Source: Oscillospiraceae bacterium | GTDB lineage: Bacteria > Bacillota > Clostridia > Oscillospirales > Oscillospiraceae | NCBI GenBank assembly: GCA_009784725.1 | Contig: WQXS01000005.1 | Span: 23,381-87,380, forward strand | Length of the DNA: 64,000 nucleotides | Direction of reading: 5' to 3' | Shown here: piece by piece, positions 45,901-51,938 of the stretch | Layout: each line of letters opens with the position of its first letter | How positions within the stretch are numbered: the first letter of the stretch is position 1 | The notes under the pieces: model-generated | The model's input: only the letters and a program-made list of their open reading frames with translations | What the model was told of the DNA's origin: nothing | Databases searched by the model: none | Translations under genes and position numbers: made by a program

Positions 45901-48829
45901 TAATGAAAACTCCGGTAAAATCCATATCTACACCACCACCACGTCTAGCTTTGTTATTGGTGATTTTACCGTTGTTCATAATCAGCGTTCCGCCGCCTTG
46001 AATATAGACACCGCCTCCGAAATATGTGAAAATGGTTGTAGTTTCATTATTCGTTATTATACCGCCATTTATTTCAAGTCTTCCGCCGGATAGGATAAGA
46101 ACACCGCTCCCTGAACCTCCGTCACGGATGTTGTTTTGGAGTGTTGCTCCTGTGCTGAGGTTAATTGCTCCTCCACTTTGTATTTCCAGGATTGTAGCGG
46201 TTTGTGGCCTGCTTCCACCGTCAATTGTGATATTTTCCAGATTTACTATACCCGCTGAGTTTATAAAAATACGATCGTTTAACCCTCCACCGCGTATGAT
46301 TTCGTGTGGTTTTGCAGCTTGGGTATCGCCATCACTTTCTTCATACGATACTATTGATACAGTGTTTGCTATGTCGAAATTTGTTGTTACTGTTGCAGTT
46401 AATTCACTCAGCACACGAATCTCGCCTGTTGTTCCTTCAGGAATTGCGTTGTATGCTGTTTGAAGGGTTCTGAACGGATGTGCAAATGAACCGTTTTGCA
46501 ATGTCTCCGTCGTTTTGTCAGCGTGGACAAATAAAATGTTACTGCTTCCGCTCGACGTTGATGTTAACGATATATAGCTAAGGTCTGTTAAGGCTCTTGT
46601 GCCTATATTTGTGATAACAGTATTATCAAACGGAGTAAATCCCCCTATCGGAGCTCCACCCGTTTCTGTATTTGCTGTGTTTGTAATCCAAGAAAATCTG
46701 CCGTTGATTGTGAGCGTGCCTTGGTCGAGGGCAATACTCATAACATCTTCTCCCGCACCTATTGCCGGTGTGTTATTGTTACCTGCAATGGCTGTTACTG
46801 TACCTCCGGTTATAACGACATTTCCGCCGTTGCCATTAACACCTCCTCCAATACCCGCACTGCCAATATCCATTATATCTGAGCCAATCGCAGTGACTGA
46901 GCCACCGGTAATGGTGATAGTTCCGCCATCGCCAAACGCACCTCCTCCAATACCTGCAGCAGCTTCACCCCCACTTGCTATTACTGTGCCGCTATTTATA
47001 GTTATCACACCACCTGAGCCAAGCGTACCATCACCATATCCAGGCATACCGCTACCGCCGCCTATACCTGCACTAATATCACCACCATTTGCTATTACTG
47101 TGCCGCCATTTATAGTTATTATACCACCTGAACCCATCGCACCGCCGCCTATACCTGCACCAATATCACCAGTAGCAGTTACATCTGTTGTGCTTCCGCT
47201 TATTGTTATATTTCCACCGTTACCGTATATTCCACCACCTATACCCGCAGCACCTATGTCACCCGTGCTCTTTGCTATAACCGTGCCACCGGTTATGTTT
47301 ATATATCCGCTGTTTCCTCCTGCACCTCCACCTATACCCGTGCCACCATCAGTACCGGTGGCATTAACATCTGCATAACCATTTATATTAATATTTCCAC
47401 CTGCAGCACCAGCATCAACATCATCAGCAATATCAAAAATATCGTTTATACCTCCGCCACCGATACCTGCACTAGCACTGCCACCTGTTGCTGTGACCTT
47501 TGCGTTGCCGCGGATAAATATTATTCCGCCATCTGCTTTTAACCCACCACCGATGCCTGCACCACCCCCCAGAGTTTCACTGCCCATGTCTGTAACTCCG
47601 CCACCTGTGGTTATAACCGTTCGGCTTTCTATTATTAATGTTCCGTCTGTAGTGTTGATTCCTGCACCGTTTCCATTGGTTGATACTATCGTCGCTCCGT
47701 TTGTGACAGTCAGTGAGTTTGCCCCGGGTACACTGTCAATGATGGTAAAGGTTACACCGGAACTAATTTTTATACCATTTGAAGTTCTGCCTACCGGGTC
47801 GGGTATGTTAATCGTCAGTGTGTGCCCTGCGAGGTCGAGGGTAAGGTTGCGTCCAATAACTAAGCCTGCTATTGAACCGTCAAAAGTATGAGTGTCAGTT
47901 ATAGTTATATCACCGGTCAAAACAACAGCTCCATCGCCTATTGTGACTGCATCACGTAAGGCTGTGACATTATCTATAACTTCTTCTATTTCAAACGGCT
48001 CTGCTTCGCATACCAGCAGTTTTCCGTCGGTATCGAAGTCGTCTTTTGTCCATGGGGAATCCCTGCCACCATGAGTGGCATTGTCGTTGTCAGTGCCGCT
48101 GCAGATGGGGCAGTCGTGGTTTATCAGCATTATTTCGCCGTCGTCTTCACAGTCGAAAATAATACACATGATTTCGCAGATGCAGGATGGGGTGGCTTCG
48201 CATGAAGATTCTTCGCCATGCTCAGAATGACATGACGGGCATGGGTCATTTAACAAAACTTCATTTTGAGGTTTTGTTGATTCATCGTCTGGGTCTTCCT
48301 CCGTTGTGCCTGCGGGGTCTGTGTTTTCGGTATCGGTATTGTCGGAATCGGGTGCAGGAGTTGCGGGGTCGTTATTGTCTGTTGACCCCCCCCCGTGGTC
48401 GCCTGAGCCTGTGTCGGCAGGTGTATCAGAGTCAGTGCCGTCGGCGTTTTGCTCGCCCTCACTTTGAGGGTGACCACTTTCGTCAGTGCTTGTGCCATCG
48501 GCGTTTTGGTCGCCCCCACTCTGGGGGCGACCACTTTCCGAACCGTCGGAATCGTTCTGACCCTCCAAATGTGTCGATTGCGACACAACGGAACCGTCCC
48601 CTTGTGCTGTTTCGTTAGCGAGGCCCCATATACTGCTCGATAGCGGTCCGGCTATAGTGCTAAACAATAAAAGCAAGGCAAAAGACATAGCCATTACTCT
48701 AGCTAAACGGTCTTTAACCTTGCTTAAATCCGCAGCGGAAAACAAGCGTGAAAAAACATACTTTTTTCGGCTAACATTCTGCAATGAGTCAAGCAGCTTT
48801 TTATTCAATTGCCGTGTGCTCTTTCTCAT
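36968..48829 (-). CDS. Giant repeat-rich surface protein with multi-pass membrane C-terminus
   Basis: A 3953-residue protein. Residues 1-70: basic N-region and a long signal helix. About 72-200: acidic linker with 19-residue repeats, then a Cys-rich stretch (about 195-245). About 290-760 and 1450-1990: Gly-rich beta-helix-like repeats (GGxITIxGGxVxAxG, AGIGGG). About 800-1100: Pmp/adhesin-like units (GGxITNNxA). About 2080-3240: bacterial Ig-like, MBG-like (IYNGNPQ) and YDG-like (AKTFDGTTSATAG) modules. About 3260-3380: a Pro/Thr stalk (TDPPVTDPP). About 3520-3953: some seven to nine hydrophobic helices. No LPXTG or S-layer domain is seen. It is probably an adhesin or matrix protein held by the terminal membrane domain. 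The start has AGGGGCG 8 bases upstream. Confidence 0.88.
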   Translation of the reverse strand: MRKSTRQLNKKLLDSLQNVSRKKYVFSRLFSAADLSKVKDRLARVMAMSFALLLLFSTIAGPLSSSIWGLANETAQGDGSVVSQSTHLEGQNDSDGSESGRPQSGGDQNADGTSTDESGHPQSEGEQNADGTDSDTPADTGSGDHGGGSTDNNDPATPAPDSDNTDTENTDPAGTTEEDPDDESTKPQNEVLLNDPCPSCHSEHGEESSCEATPSCICEIMCIIFDCEDDGEIMLINHDCPICSGTDNDNATHGGRDSPWTKDDFDTDGKLLVCEAEPFEIEEVIDNVTALRDAVTIGDGAVVLTGDITITDTHTFDGSIAGLVIGRNLTLDLAGHTLTINIPDPVGRTSNGIKISSGVTFTIIDSVPGANSLTVTNGATIVSTNGNGAGINTTDGTLIIESRTVITTGGGVTDMGSETLGGGAGIGGGLKADGGIIFIRGNAKVTATGGSASAGIGGGGINDIFDIADDVDAGAAGGNININGYADVNATGTDGGTGIGGGAGGNSGYINITGGTVIAKSTGDIGAAGIGGGIYGNGGNITISGSTTDVTATGDIGAGIGGGAMGSGGIITINGGTVIANGGDISAGIGGGSGMPGYGDGTLGSGGVITINSGTVIASGGEAAAGIGGGAFGDGGTITITGGSVTAIGSDIMDIGSAGIGGGVNGNGGNVVITGGTVTAIAGNNNTPAIGAGEDVMSIALDQGTLTINGRFSWITNTANTETGGAPIGGFTPFDNTVITNIGTRALTDLSYISLTSTSSGSSNILFVHADKTTETLQNGSFAHPFRTLQTAYNAIPEGTTGEIRVLSELTATVTTNFDIANTVSIVSYEESDGDTQAAKPHEIIRGGGLNDRIFINSAGIVNLENITIDGGSRPQTATILEIQSGGAINLSTGATLQNNIRDGGSGSGVLILSGGRLEINGGIITNNETTTIFTYFGGGVYIQGGGTLIMNNGKITNNKARRGGGVDMDFTGVFIMNGGEITGNEAVENGGGVHATNSITIGGDSIINANLQTETATRSNVFITDWQYIVLGTGPNTPDENMNVGITKTVTNRVFVNSGATATHVPFFFADDDSLMVEHFNTNQLRLVPRPPTVSVTGDIIAEFVTLDAAFDAIAADSAGSPGTPKNYTVTLHADQNLVNRVFGPAERHRNITLIGAGEVRTISHNGAADRQMLFLNDFTSSFTLGSNITLQGRNDASVALVNVNGSTFNMETGSRITGHNVTAETSRTIAAVTFRGGYTFNMRGGDITGNFKAGVTPEPSDVYVDDRTVNLSGNASIGGITLNLAIGPPTQLGVINIASDWTGNIDALNLYSIGAITTVINRFINDRAIITGTGVSQTNINRIGLGFFMNNAAPPDTQSIAPTHFINIENNTGVLRALPTPEQMLRAAAAGNPYPRHIDENWSEIGTGENRVITYTLANDFILTSGSPALDDKEQRQLTAQLNIATNFTLDLAGHDLRIDIPDAQGRTSNGIKIGNNTTLRDLTLTIMDSKYDASTTTNSLSVTNNNAASVEFDTGSRAGINTTDGTLIIESGIINAKGGFRGSAIGGGHFSSAGTITINGGKVFAYVNNNSRAIGVGDAAHGLTLTISGDAEVTAIPAPDITSPPPAINGGDNSTIIIRDNAIVTVRSTRRAIICETLIITDNARVTAESGNAAGYGAISADDIEISGDAIVEATSTIFGSGIGTNSGNFNMGISDNAKVMAIGSATVSGSSPGIDVYYWGDANNWEEPIGGAIRISGNAEVIATGSNGAAGIGGYNMNRVISGNATIIIEDNATVTATGGESGAGIGGGNMQAGGNITIGGTATVTATGGEGGAGIGGGDGGNGGTITITGGTVIAEGNDGGAGIGGGVNGSGGEITITGGSVVAESKDDSGFAPGGAGIGGGRDGDGGDITIRGSTTHVTAKGSALSAGIGGGMGGSGGEIIITGGTVYANGGMAGAGIGGGMGGSGGNILITGTPKIMATGGGTEQPIGSGIGGAASNVFVMLPVGNLQNFADTENIGNIVTFSATPATSTGTVQVVLPAPFNTAPFGTGTIDLFTGGLSVPRTMSGISTLSTQTFKLTGYPDVARNATELTTTGVPFVIPIPVATDFRVTNNTHIYNGNPQGATVGYRTDGDAPIPNDTNAGGISVFYESEDGTTYERNTNPPTNAGTYNVLVQTAGGTVFDPLATDLNVGTLTINPVNITTATITVIAPETGNAPDTAATLPEPPPPQNFTAGAVSWTIGATADTAHNPFRGETAYTATVTLTPNANYSFEGLLQANATINGNPVTAMTYNASNGTVTISYQFTATAEATVTGIAVKEQPTKLTYIHGDTLDLAGLEATLTYNDGTTEDVAFAGFSAKNITTNPAHNSTVLRHEHDNQTVTLIFNNSGTIRSSTSSMTINRRQLTIGAPSGTPTKVFDGDNIYSGSGITVGALTTGGTDGVVGSENVTVSISSATYNSVNADEADTITLVYQLGGTHAGNYIAPVDNTTIAGTITVKTITIESVATPSAKTFDGTTSATAGLVTFEGEVTGYELIRDVDFSVSAVFTDNADIGAGTKSYIYTITLGATTNALNYALPQNTMSGTNGTINPLNIGGTVSITVTDTDSGSILRIGSTLTANITGITPPEAQAGLTYQWYHVDPADGNVEIDGAVLGSYVVQGSDAGKVITLIVTGAGNYASGRTSLPTSTVPYTVRISAVTGAVGDDSVTFTHNSTPVTPLPETLYLQSGETISIAYTIGKTHRFNTLVFGGAPANISADGIEPLSPSTGTTTYTVSAGDASDGVITISPQFNHNSDIAYATITKPAPTKGGNPAAALYTAVTEMPYFTGTVSWSGTFTSSGMFAGSQIYTATVTLNRKDTILFTTNFEPTIADAITSGAVVSNVEVASNRESVTFTVTYPALPARIVNGIAVQNQPNLTYTHGNPLNLSALTIRLTHDDTSTLDVTFANFGINYLEPSLVNGSTLSRSDNNNQTITVTYDNSGNTHTATTNPLDIARATNTLTISCADVVLGNAPNPQVVTNTSGGTVTYQYKVQGADDSTYTATEPGAIGNYTVRGTSAETVNYLSASATANFNITRIPITGTPTVTVSGVLRIGTELTAVVTGITPPEAQAELTYQWERDVGGTFAPISGATGAIYEVQGADAGRELRVRVTAAAGGDYAGSLSSAATDAVPFTIRIVSSPFTGAVFGDDVNFGSMGLDTEYAASGDITIHYVIAKTADLNSLTLGNGMGIIPANGISPTPQMGTATYAINSAHAENGIITFTPVFSHTAAPTDPPVTDPPVTDPPATNPPVTDPPAQQPPPPPPAVTPEPMPPPPSMPTPVPPTEVLPTPAPVATPAPPTEALPTPVPISTPVPPTEALPTPIPTPDSSPTPPTAPTSPTETAANTGSVLSRILNFAPGPVVNMSLDIEVGTSVVGKTISVEATGLMPLSELTVTIHSTPREVGTKETCDAGTISKTAPFPDNLESGNHVVIAEGICPDGQIVQAVAPFQLNDEGIITAFTEPAQLFEPIDPGDPRIARSLMAGVPLYDAKGDPETVAQVAVTFGLLGGIAAIAGVSKKRTRSSIAKTYWEDEILESKEPEAKWGDKYGLWKISLFRKTSDKFSVRLQERTVKTSFILNRFASDGSWARAMFGSSGFILWLLGIALGVYSSIQMGYNAMPPEFMLVLAIVALGILDSGAGFLAWATIAILAIVNGNAAGVDEIRTLVGMFTLFATTLILGGTRPLRRKYNPANDNKNRFMFDRFADYIMPTIYIIMATSTVLKSINGLSGLEFFGSEQISQVRIIAIAAYWARMLLEDLADYAFPVRNKAVRPEAPGEQIAAFQWMAMLLYAGMFMVVASPFFGFGTMVVFLLAFDITPWMLSFFKDRFPNSEFLYRYYPGTSSPQLGFVLMLISIGLAAFVASNSDYRGASAAMIIVAIPYALAEIPSLFGREGIPVRDGWAKRLVEFTCWLGFATIALMVI
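42870..43510 (-). repeat. Second block of AGIGGG-type coding repeats in the giant gene
   Basis: Imperfect repeats of about 60-75 bases encode units of the form GAGIGGG-GG(N/E)ITI-GG-V-A. On the plus strand they show as recurring CCGCCACCGAT/ACCTGC steps. They resemble the block at 46740-47580 and so form a large internal duplication about 4 kb apart. Confidence 0.75.
46740..47580 (-). repeat. First block of AGIGGG-type coding repeats in the giant gene
   Basis: About a dozen imperfect repeats encode AGIGGG followed by a short beta-strand motif (GGxITIxGGTVIA). The regular spacing suggests coils of a right-handed beta-helix. Such tracts recombine easily and could vary in copy number. Confidence 0.75.
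48205..48231. repeat. Dispersed repeat translated in the giant protein (CHSEHGEESS)
   Basis: On the gene strand it reads GTCATTCTGAGCATGGCGAA then GAATCTT. This resembles a short repeat seen in many bacterial genomes, whose usual translation is CHSE-x-x-EESS. Here it is in frame and gives CHSEHGEESS in the Cys-rich segment. Family membership is from memory. Confidence 0.55.
48440..48540. repeat. 57-bp tandem repeat with hairpins in the giant gene
   Basis: Two imperfect 57-base units encode 19-residue repeats (ESGRPQSGGDQNADG and ESGHPQSEGEQNADG). Each contains a hairpin: 48456-48470 (6-base arms) and 48508-48532 (11-base perfect arms GGTCGCCCCCA/TGGGGGCGACC with a 3-base loop). Confidence 0.75.
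48584..48606. repeat. REP-like element inside the giant gene
   Basis: CACAACGGAACCGTCCCC followed by TTGTG has the same core and CACAA/TTGTG flanks as the gene-end elements (for example 35412-35434). It is translated around residues 75-82, just after the signal helix. Confidence 0.65.
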
Positions 48830-48873
48830 AAAAAACGCCCCTGAACATACCTATTCAGAGTTAACATAACACA

Positions 48874-48917
48874 CCACCAGCACCAATAGTGTACCAATAG
48901 AACACCATTAGAACACC
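48874..48917 (-). promoter_or_regulatory. Four in-phase 11-bp tandem repeats upstream of the giant gene
   Basis: Plus-strand 11-base steps: CCACCAGCACC, AATAGTGTACC, AATAGAACACC, ATTAGAACACC. On the gene strand the core is GGTGTTCTAAT. The array lies 45-88 bases before the start codon, next to TGGTGTGTTAT, which also follows the array at 60610-60653. Such a position would cover a -35 region, as for a class II activator. Confidence 0.7.
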
Positions 48918-48955
48918 AAAGAAAAATATATTTTTATTTTCATGCTTTTATTTCA

Positions 48956-48976
48956 TTTTAGGGTGTTTTTGTATGT
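48956..48976. other. 21-bp block shared with 35370-35390
   Basis: A perfect 21-base match to 35370-35390. Its last base is the first base of the TAA stop (minus strand) of the second DUF4143 ATPase gene. Confidence 0.6.
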
Positions 48977-50274
48977 TAATGCCGAAGTGTATTTATTGGC
49001 AACACATATATTCCGTCTTTACGGCACTCAGCGATACCACCGCCGGTTATTACAACAAGACATTCAGGTGGCTTGGTACCGGCTGATACCATTTTGTCTT
49101 TCAAGCGCAGTAATGAAGCAACAGCACTTTCTACTTTTTCTTCTCCAAGTTTTATCTCAAATGCTCCCCAGTCTCCATTTTGCAATTCAACAATTGCATC
49201 GATTTCCAGTTCACTGTTGTCCCGATAATGGTAAACGCTTCCACCGTGGTAATTTGCATACACAGAGAGGTCTCTTAGACAAAGGTTTTCAAACATAAAA
49301 CCGTAAGTATTAAGGTCAGACAGCATTTTCTCTCTATTTGCACCAAGTGCAGCGATTGCAAGCGATGGGTCTGTATATATTCTCTTAGGAGACTGTCGCA
49401 TAATAATCTTTGACCGAATTTCCGGATTCCATGCCGGGATTTCTTCAATTACAAAAATCCCTAACAAATCTTTAATATACTCGATTATTGAATGCCGCGA
49501 TATCTCTATTTCTTCCGTGCTTTGTGAAGTTCTCTCAGAACCATCTACATCAGTAGTTAAAGTTGTAATACTTGCCATCGTTGTGTTATTCCTCGCTAAT
49601 GACCTGATTAATCTGTGTAACTTGAATTGATTTCTTTTGGATTGCTTTCCATGGAAATATTCACTTTTTATTATTGAATTAATATATTGGATTGATATAC
49701 TGCCACTTTTGTCCAATGGAATTAATAATGTTTCAGGCCAACCACCCCTAATTGTTATATCAATGAGATGAATAAGGTCAATGTTTGCTGAAAAAGGTTC
49801 AAATATTTCATTGTTGAATAACGCTCCTAGTGAAATTTCACCTGTTGAATCACCGGATTCGTATAATGTCATAGGCCGCATTTGAAGTGTAGCGATTCGT
49901 CCTGTTCCGGTATGTAAATATGACTCTTGCGGTGGCATCACAGAACCTGTTAATATGTACTTTCCATGTCCCGGATTTTGGTCGATATCAAATCTCACTG
50001 CATCCCATATTCCCGGAATTTCCTGCCATTCATCAATTACACGCGGCACGGTGCCGGGAAGAACAAGTGAAGGATTTAACCCCGCCAATCTCTTATTATT
50101 GTAATTATTGGTAGGGTCCATAATATATATAACACTATTAGCGTGATTCAATGCAGTCCACGTTTTCCCGCACCACTTTGGACCTTCAATCGATATTGCA
50201 CCATATAATTGCAAATATTCATCTATCTGTGCATCAATTATACGGTTTAAATAACTATTTTTCCTTAATGACAT
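48976..50274 (-). CDS. AAA ATPase with DUF4143 domain (second, divergent copy)
   Basis: A 432-residue protein. The P-loop region reads IEGPKWCGKTWTA near residue 29. A Walker B-like VIDEWQEIPGIWDAVRFDID follows, then sensor-like KYILTGSV. The C-terminal nuclease-like core has ELEIDAIVELQNGDWGAFEIKLG. It belongs to the same broad family as 35438-36781 but to a different subgroup, so it is not a recent duplicate. GAGGTG lies before the start at 50274. It is followed by the 21-bp block and the giant gene's promoter repeats. The function is unknown. Confidence 0.87.
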   Translation of the reverse strand: MSLRKNSYLNRIIDAQIDEYLQLYGAISIEGPKWCGKTWTALNHANSVIYIMDPTNNYNNKRLAGLNPSLVLPGTVPRVIDEWQEIPGIWDAVRFDIDQNPGHGKYILTGSVMPPQESYLHTGTGRIATLQMRPMTLYESGDSTGEISLGALFNNEIFEPFSANIDLIHLIDITIRGGWPETLLIPLDKSGSISIQYINSIIKSEYFHGKQSKRNQFKLHRLIRSLARNNTTMASITTLTTDVDGSERTSQSTEEIEISRHSIIEYIKDLLGIFVIEEIPAWNPEIRSKIIMRQSPKRIYTDPSLAIAALGANREKMLSDLNTYGFMFENLCLRDLSVYANYHGGSVYHYRDNSELEIDAIVELQNGDWGAFEIKLGEEKVESAVASLLRLKDKMVSAGTKPPECLVVITGGGIAECRKDGIYVLPINTLRH

Positions 50275-50317
50275 AAGCTACACCTCTACATAATATCGTG
50301 TAGTTTATCATATTTTT

Positions 50318-50363
50318 CTACAAAATGCAAATGGTTTTTTCTACAAAATGCAAATGGTTTTTT
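50318..50363. repeat. Two 23-bp direct repeats upstream of the second DUF4143 ATPase
   Basis: Two perfect 23-base copies (50318-50340 and 50341-50363), each beginning CTACAAAATGCAAATGG and ending in a T-run. They lie 44-89 bases before the ATPase start. The rest of the 50275-50464 gap shows no gene. Confidence 0.8.
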
Positions 50364-50464
50364 CTGCAGGTTAATTGCCATTTGGAATGCAAGATAGTAG
50401 GCAATAAGTCTGTCAGTGCCAATAATCATTGCTTTTTGAATGGCAGTAAGATTAAGACAAGGCG

Positions 50465-51175
50465 ATGATTGCTTGCAAAAACAGCGGTCGCAATACTTTT
50501 GGCGATTTTGTTGACGTCAACAAAATCGTAGATGCAGGGGCAACATCAAAACCAGTTTCTGACTACGAACTATCCCGTTATGCCTGTTATCTCATTGTTC
50601 AAAACGGCGATTCACGAAAAGAAGTAATTGCACTTGGTCAAACATATTTTGCAATACAAACACATCGTCAGGAAATTGCAGATAGATTTAATCAACTTGA
50701 CGAAGACAGTAAAAGGCTTGTTGTGCGGGGGGATATTAAGCAATGGAATCAAATGCTTGCCGAAGCCGCCCGTGATGCGGGTGTTATAACATCGAATGAA
50801 TTCGCAATCTTCCAAAATGCCGGGTATATAGGATTATACGGCGGTCTTGACGTTGAGGATATACATGAGCGTAAAGGACTCGGTGTCCGTGATAAAATTC
50901 TTGATTTTATGGGTAGTACAGAACTTATTGCTAACCTGTTCCGAATATCGCAAACCGAGGAAAAGCTCAAACGTGATGCCATTGATACTGCAGCAGAGGC
51001 TAACAAAACACATCATGCTGTCGGTAAAGAAGTTCGTGCAGCCATTGAGAGAGTCGGCGGTACGATGCCGGAAGATTTACCTTCACCGGAAAAAAGTATC
51101 GCACAAGTAGAACGAGAGCAAATAGCAGAGCTAAAACAAAAAGCTAAGAACGAACAACTTATGCTAGACGAATAA
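50465..51175 (+). CDS. dinD: DinD-like DNA-damage-inducible protein, 5'-truncated
   Basis: A 236-residue frame matching DinD from about residue 46 of the E. coli protein to the end: IACKNSG, LSRYACYLIVQNGD, GQTYFAIQTHRQE, FAIFQNAGYIGLYGGL, MGSTELIANLFRISQTEEKLKRD and the GGTMPEDLPSPEKS tail. The N-terminal Bro-like segment (W-x-ARxLxxLLxY) is missing. Reading back, DKA precedes the ATG but in-frame stops follow at once. DinD inhibits RecA filaments in E. coli. This copy is probably a remnant or a short variant. No LexA box was recognised. Confidence 0.75.
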   Translation: MIACKNSGRNTFGDFVDVNKIVDAGATSKPVSDYELSRYACYLIVQNGDSRKEVIALGQTYFAIQTHRQEIADRFNQLDEDSKRLVVRGDIKQWNQMLAEAARDAGVITSNEFAIFQNAGYIGLYGGLDVEDIHERKGLGVRDKILDFMGSTELIANLFRISQTEEKLKRDAIDTAAEANKTHHAVGKEVRAAIERVGGTMPEDLPSPEKSIAQVEREQIAELKQKAKNEQLMLDE

Positions 51176-51306
51176 AAACCACACCCGACACCAGTTTTGA
51201 ACTCAATTTAGGTGTAGTAAAAGTTAAACACACCGTTAAACACGAGAAGCGGAAGAGCTAGGGATGCAAAGGGCGAAAAATCCTATTGCTGCGCAGGCTA
51301 TTCGCG

Positions 51307-51351
51307 TTACGTAATTTACTTATTGACATTACGTAATTTATGTAATATGAT
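51307..51351 (+). promoter_or_regulatory. hicAB promoter with repeated operator
   Basis: TTGACA at 51323-51328, 17 bases, TATGAT at 51346-51351. The 12-mer TTACGTAATTTA occurs at 51307-51318 and 51329-51340 (22 bases apart, two helical turns), each containing the palindrome TTACGTAA. The second copy lies inside the spacer. This fits autorepression by HicB or the HicAB complex. Confidence 0.75.
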
Positions 51352-51362
51352 GAGGTATAATT

Positions 51363-51548
51363 ATGAAGCGAAGAATCTTAATTAAACTGCTTAAGGATGC
51401 GGGATACAGCGAAGTCAGAAACAATGGTGGTCACGCTATTTATGAAAAGGTGGGTGGTAGGCCGGTACAAGTGCCGAACCATCGAGAGCTTAATGAGAAT
51501 ACGGCAAGAGCAGTTCTTAAAGCGGCAGGCTTAACGGAGGAGAAGTAA
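51363..51548 (+). CDS. hicA: HicA toxin (type II TA)
   Basis: A 61-residue protein with the small dsRNA-binding-like HicA fold. LIKLLKDAGYSEVRNNGGHAIY carries the catalytic histidine (GGHAIY), and VPNHRELNENTARAVLKAAGL is the usual end. HicA cleaves mRNA. GAGG lies 7 bases before the ATG. The stop and the hicB start overlap by one base (TAATG), so antitoxin translation is coupled. Confidence 0.93.
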   Translation: MKRRILIKLLKDAGYSEVRNNGGHAIYEKVGGRPVQVPNHRELNENTARAVLKAAGLTEEK

Positions 51549-51919
51549 TGGACTATATATATCCGGCTGTTTTCAAGCCAAACGATGATGGGAGCTATAC
51601 TGTAACATTTCCTGACTTACCCGGATGTATCAGTGAGGGAAAGTCGTTATCTAAGGCAATGATCATGGCTCAAACTGCACTATCGGAGTGGATTGAGTAT
51701 TTATCGGAAACAACTCAAGCATTACAAAATGCGTCAGATATTAAGAGTATTACAGTAAATGATAACGAATTTGTCAGCTTAATTAATGCCACAGTCAGAG
51801 ACAACAGAGCGGTAAAACGTACAGTCAGCTTACCGAAATGGATGGACGAAAAAGTAATAGAGAAAGGCTTAAGCCTTTCCCGTGTACTGCAGGATGCACT
51901 TTCTCAAAGGTTACACTAA
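51548..51919 (+). CDS. hicB: HicB antitoxin
   Basis: A 123-residue HicB. The N-terminal partial RNase H-like domain is clear (YPAVFKPNDDGSYTVTFPDLPG, then a SLSKAMIMAQTALSEWIE helix). The C-terminal segment (KRTVSLPKWMDEKVIEKG, then LSLSRVLQDALSQRL) looks like a ribbon-helix-helix DNA-binding domain that would bind the operator upstream of hicA. The order toxin then antitoxin is normal for hicAB. Confidence 0.93.
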   Translation: MDYIYPAVFKPNDDGSYTVTFPDLPGCISEGKSLSKAMIMAQTALSEWIEYLSETTQALQNASDIKSITVNDNEFVSLINATVRDNRAVKRTVSLPKWMDEKVIEKGLSLSRVLQDALSQRLH

Positions 51920-51938
51920 CGGTATAAGCATCATTGAA

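Noticed and set aside
46599..47378. Pro/Ile-rich plus-strand frame of 259 codons
   Set aside because: Mirror of the AGIGGG repeat block on the minus strand; no independent coding evidence.
51176..51362. Possible small RNA or riboswitch between dinD and hicA
   Set aside because: The GC-richer stretch near 51240-51300 does not match any riboswitch core I know and lacks a terminator.
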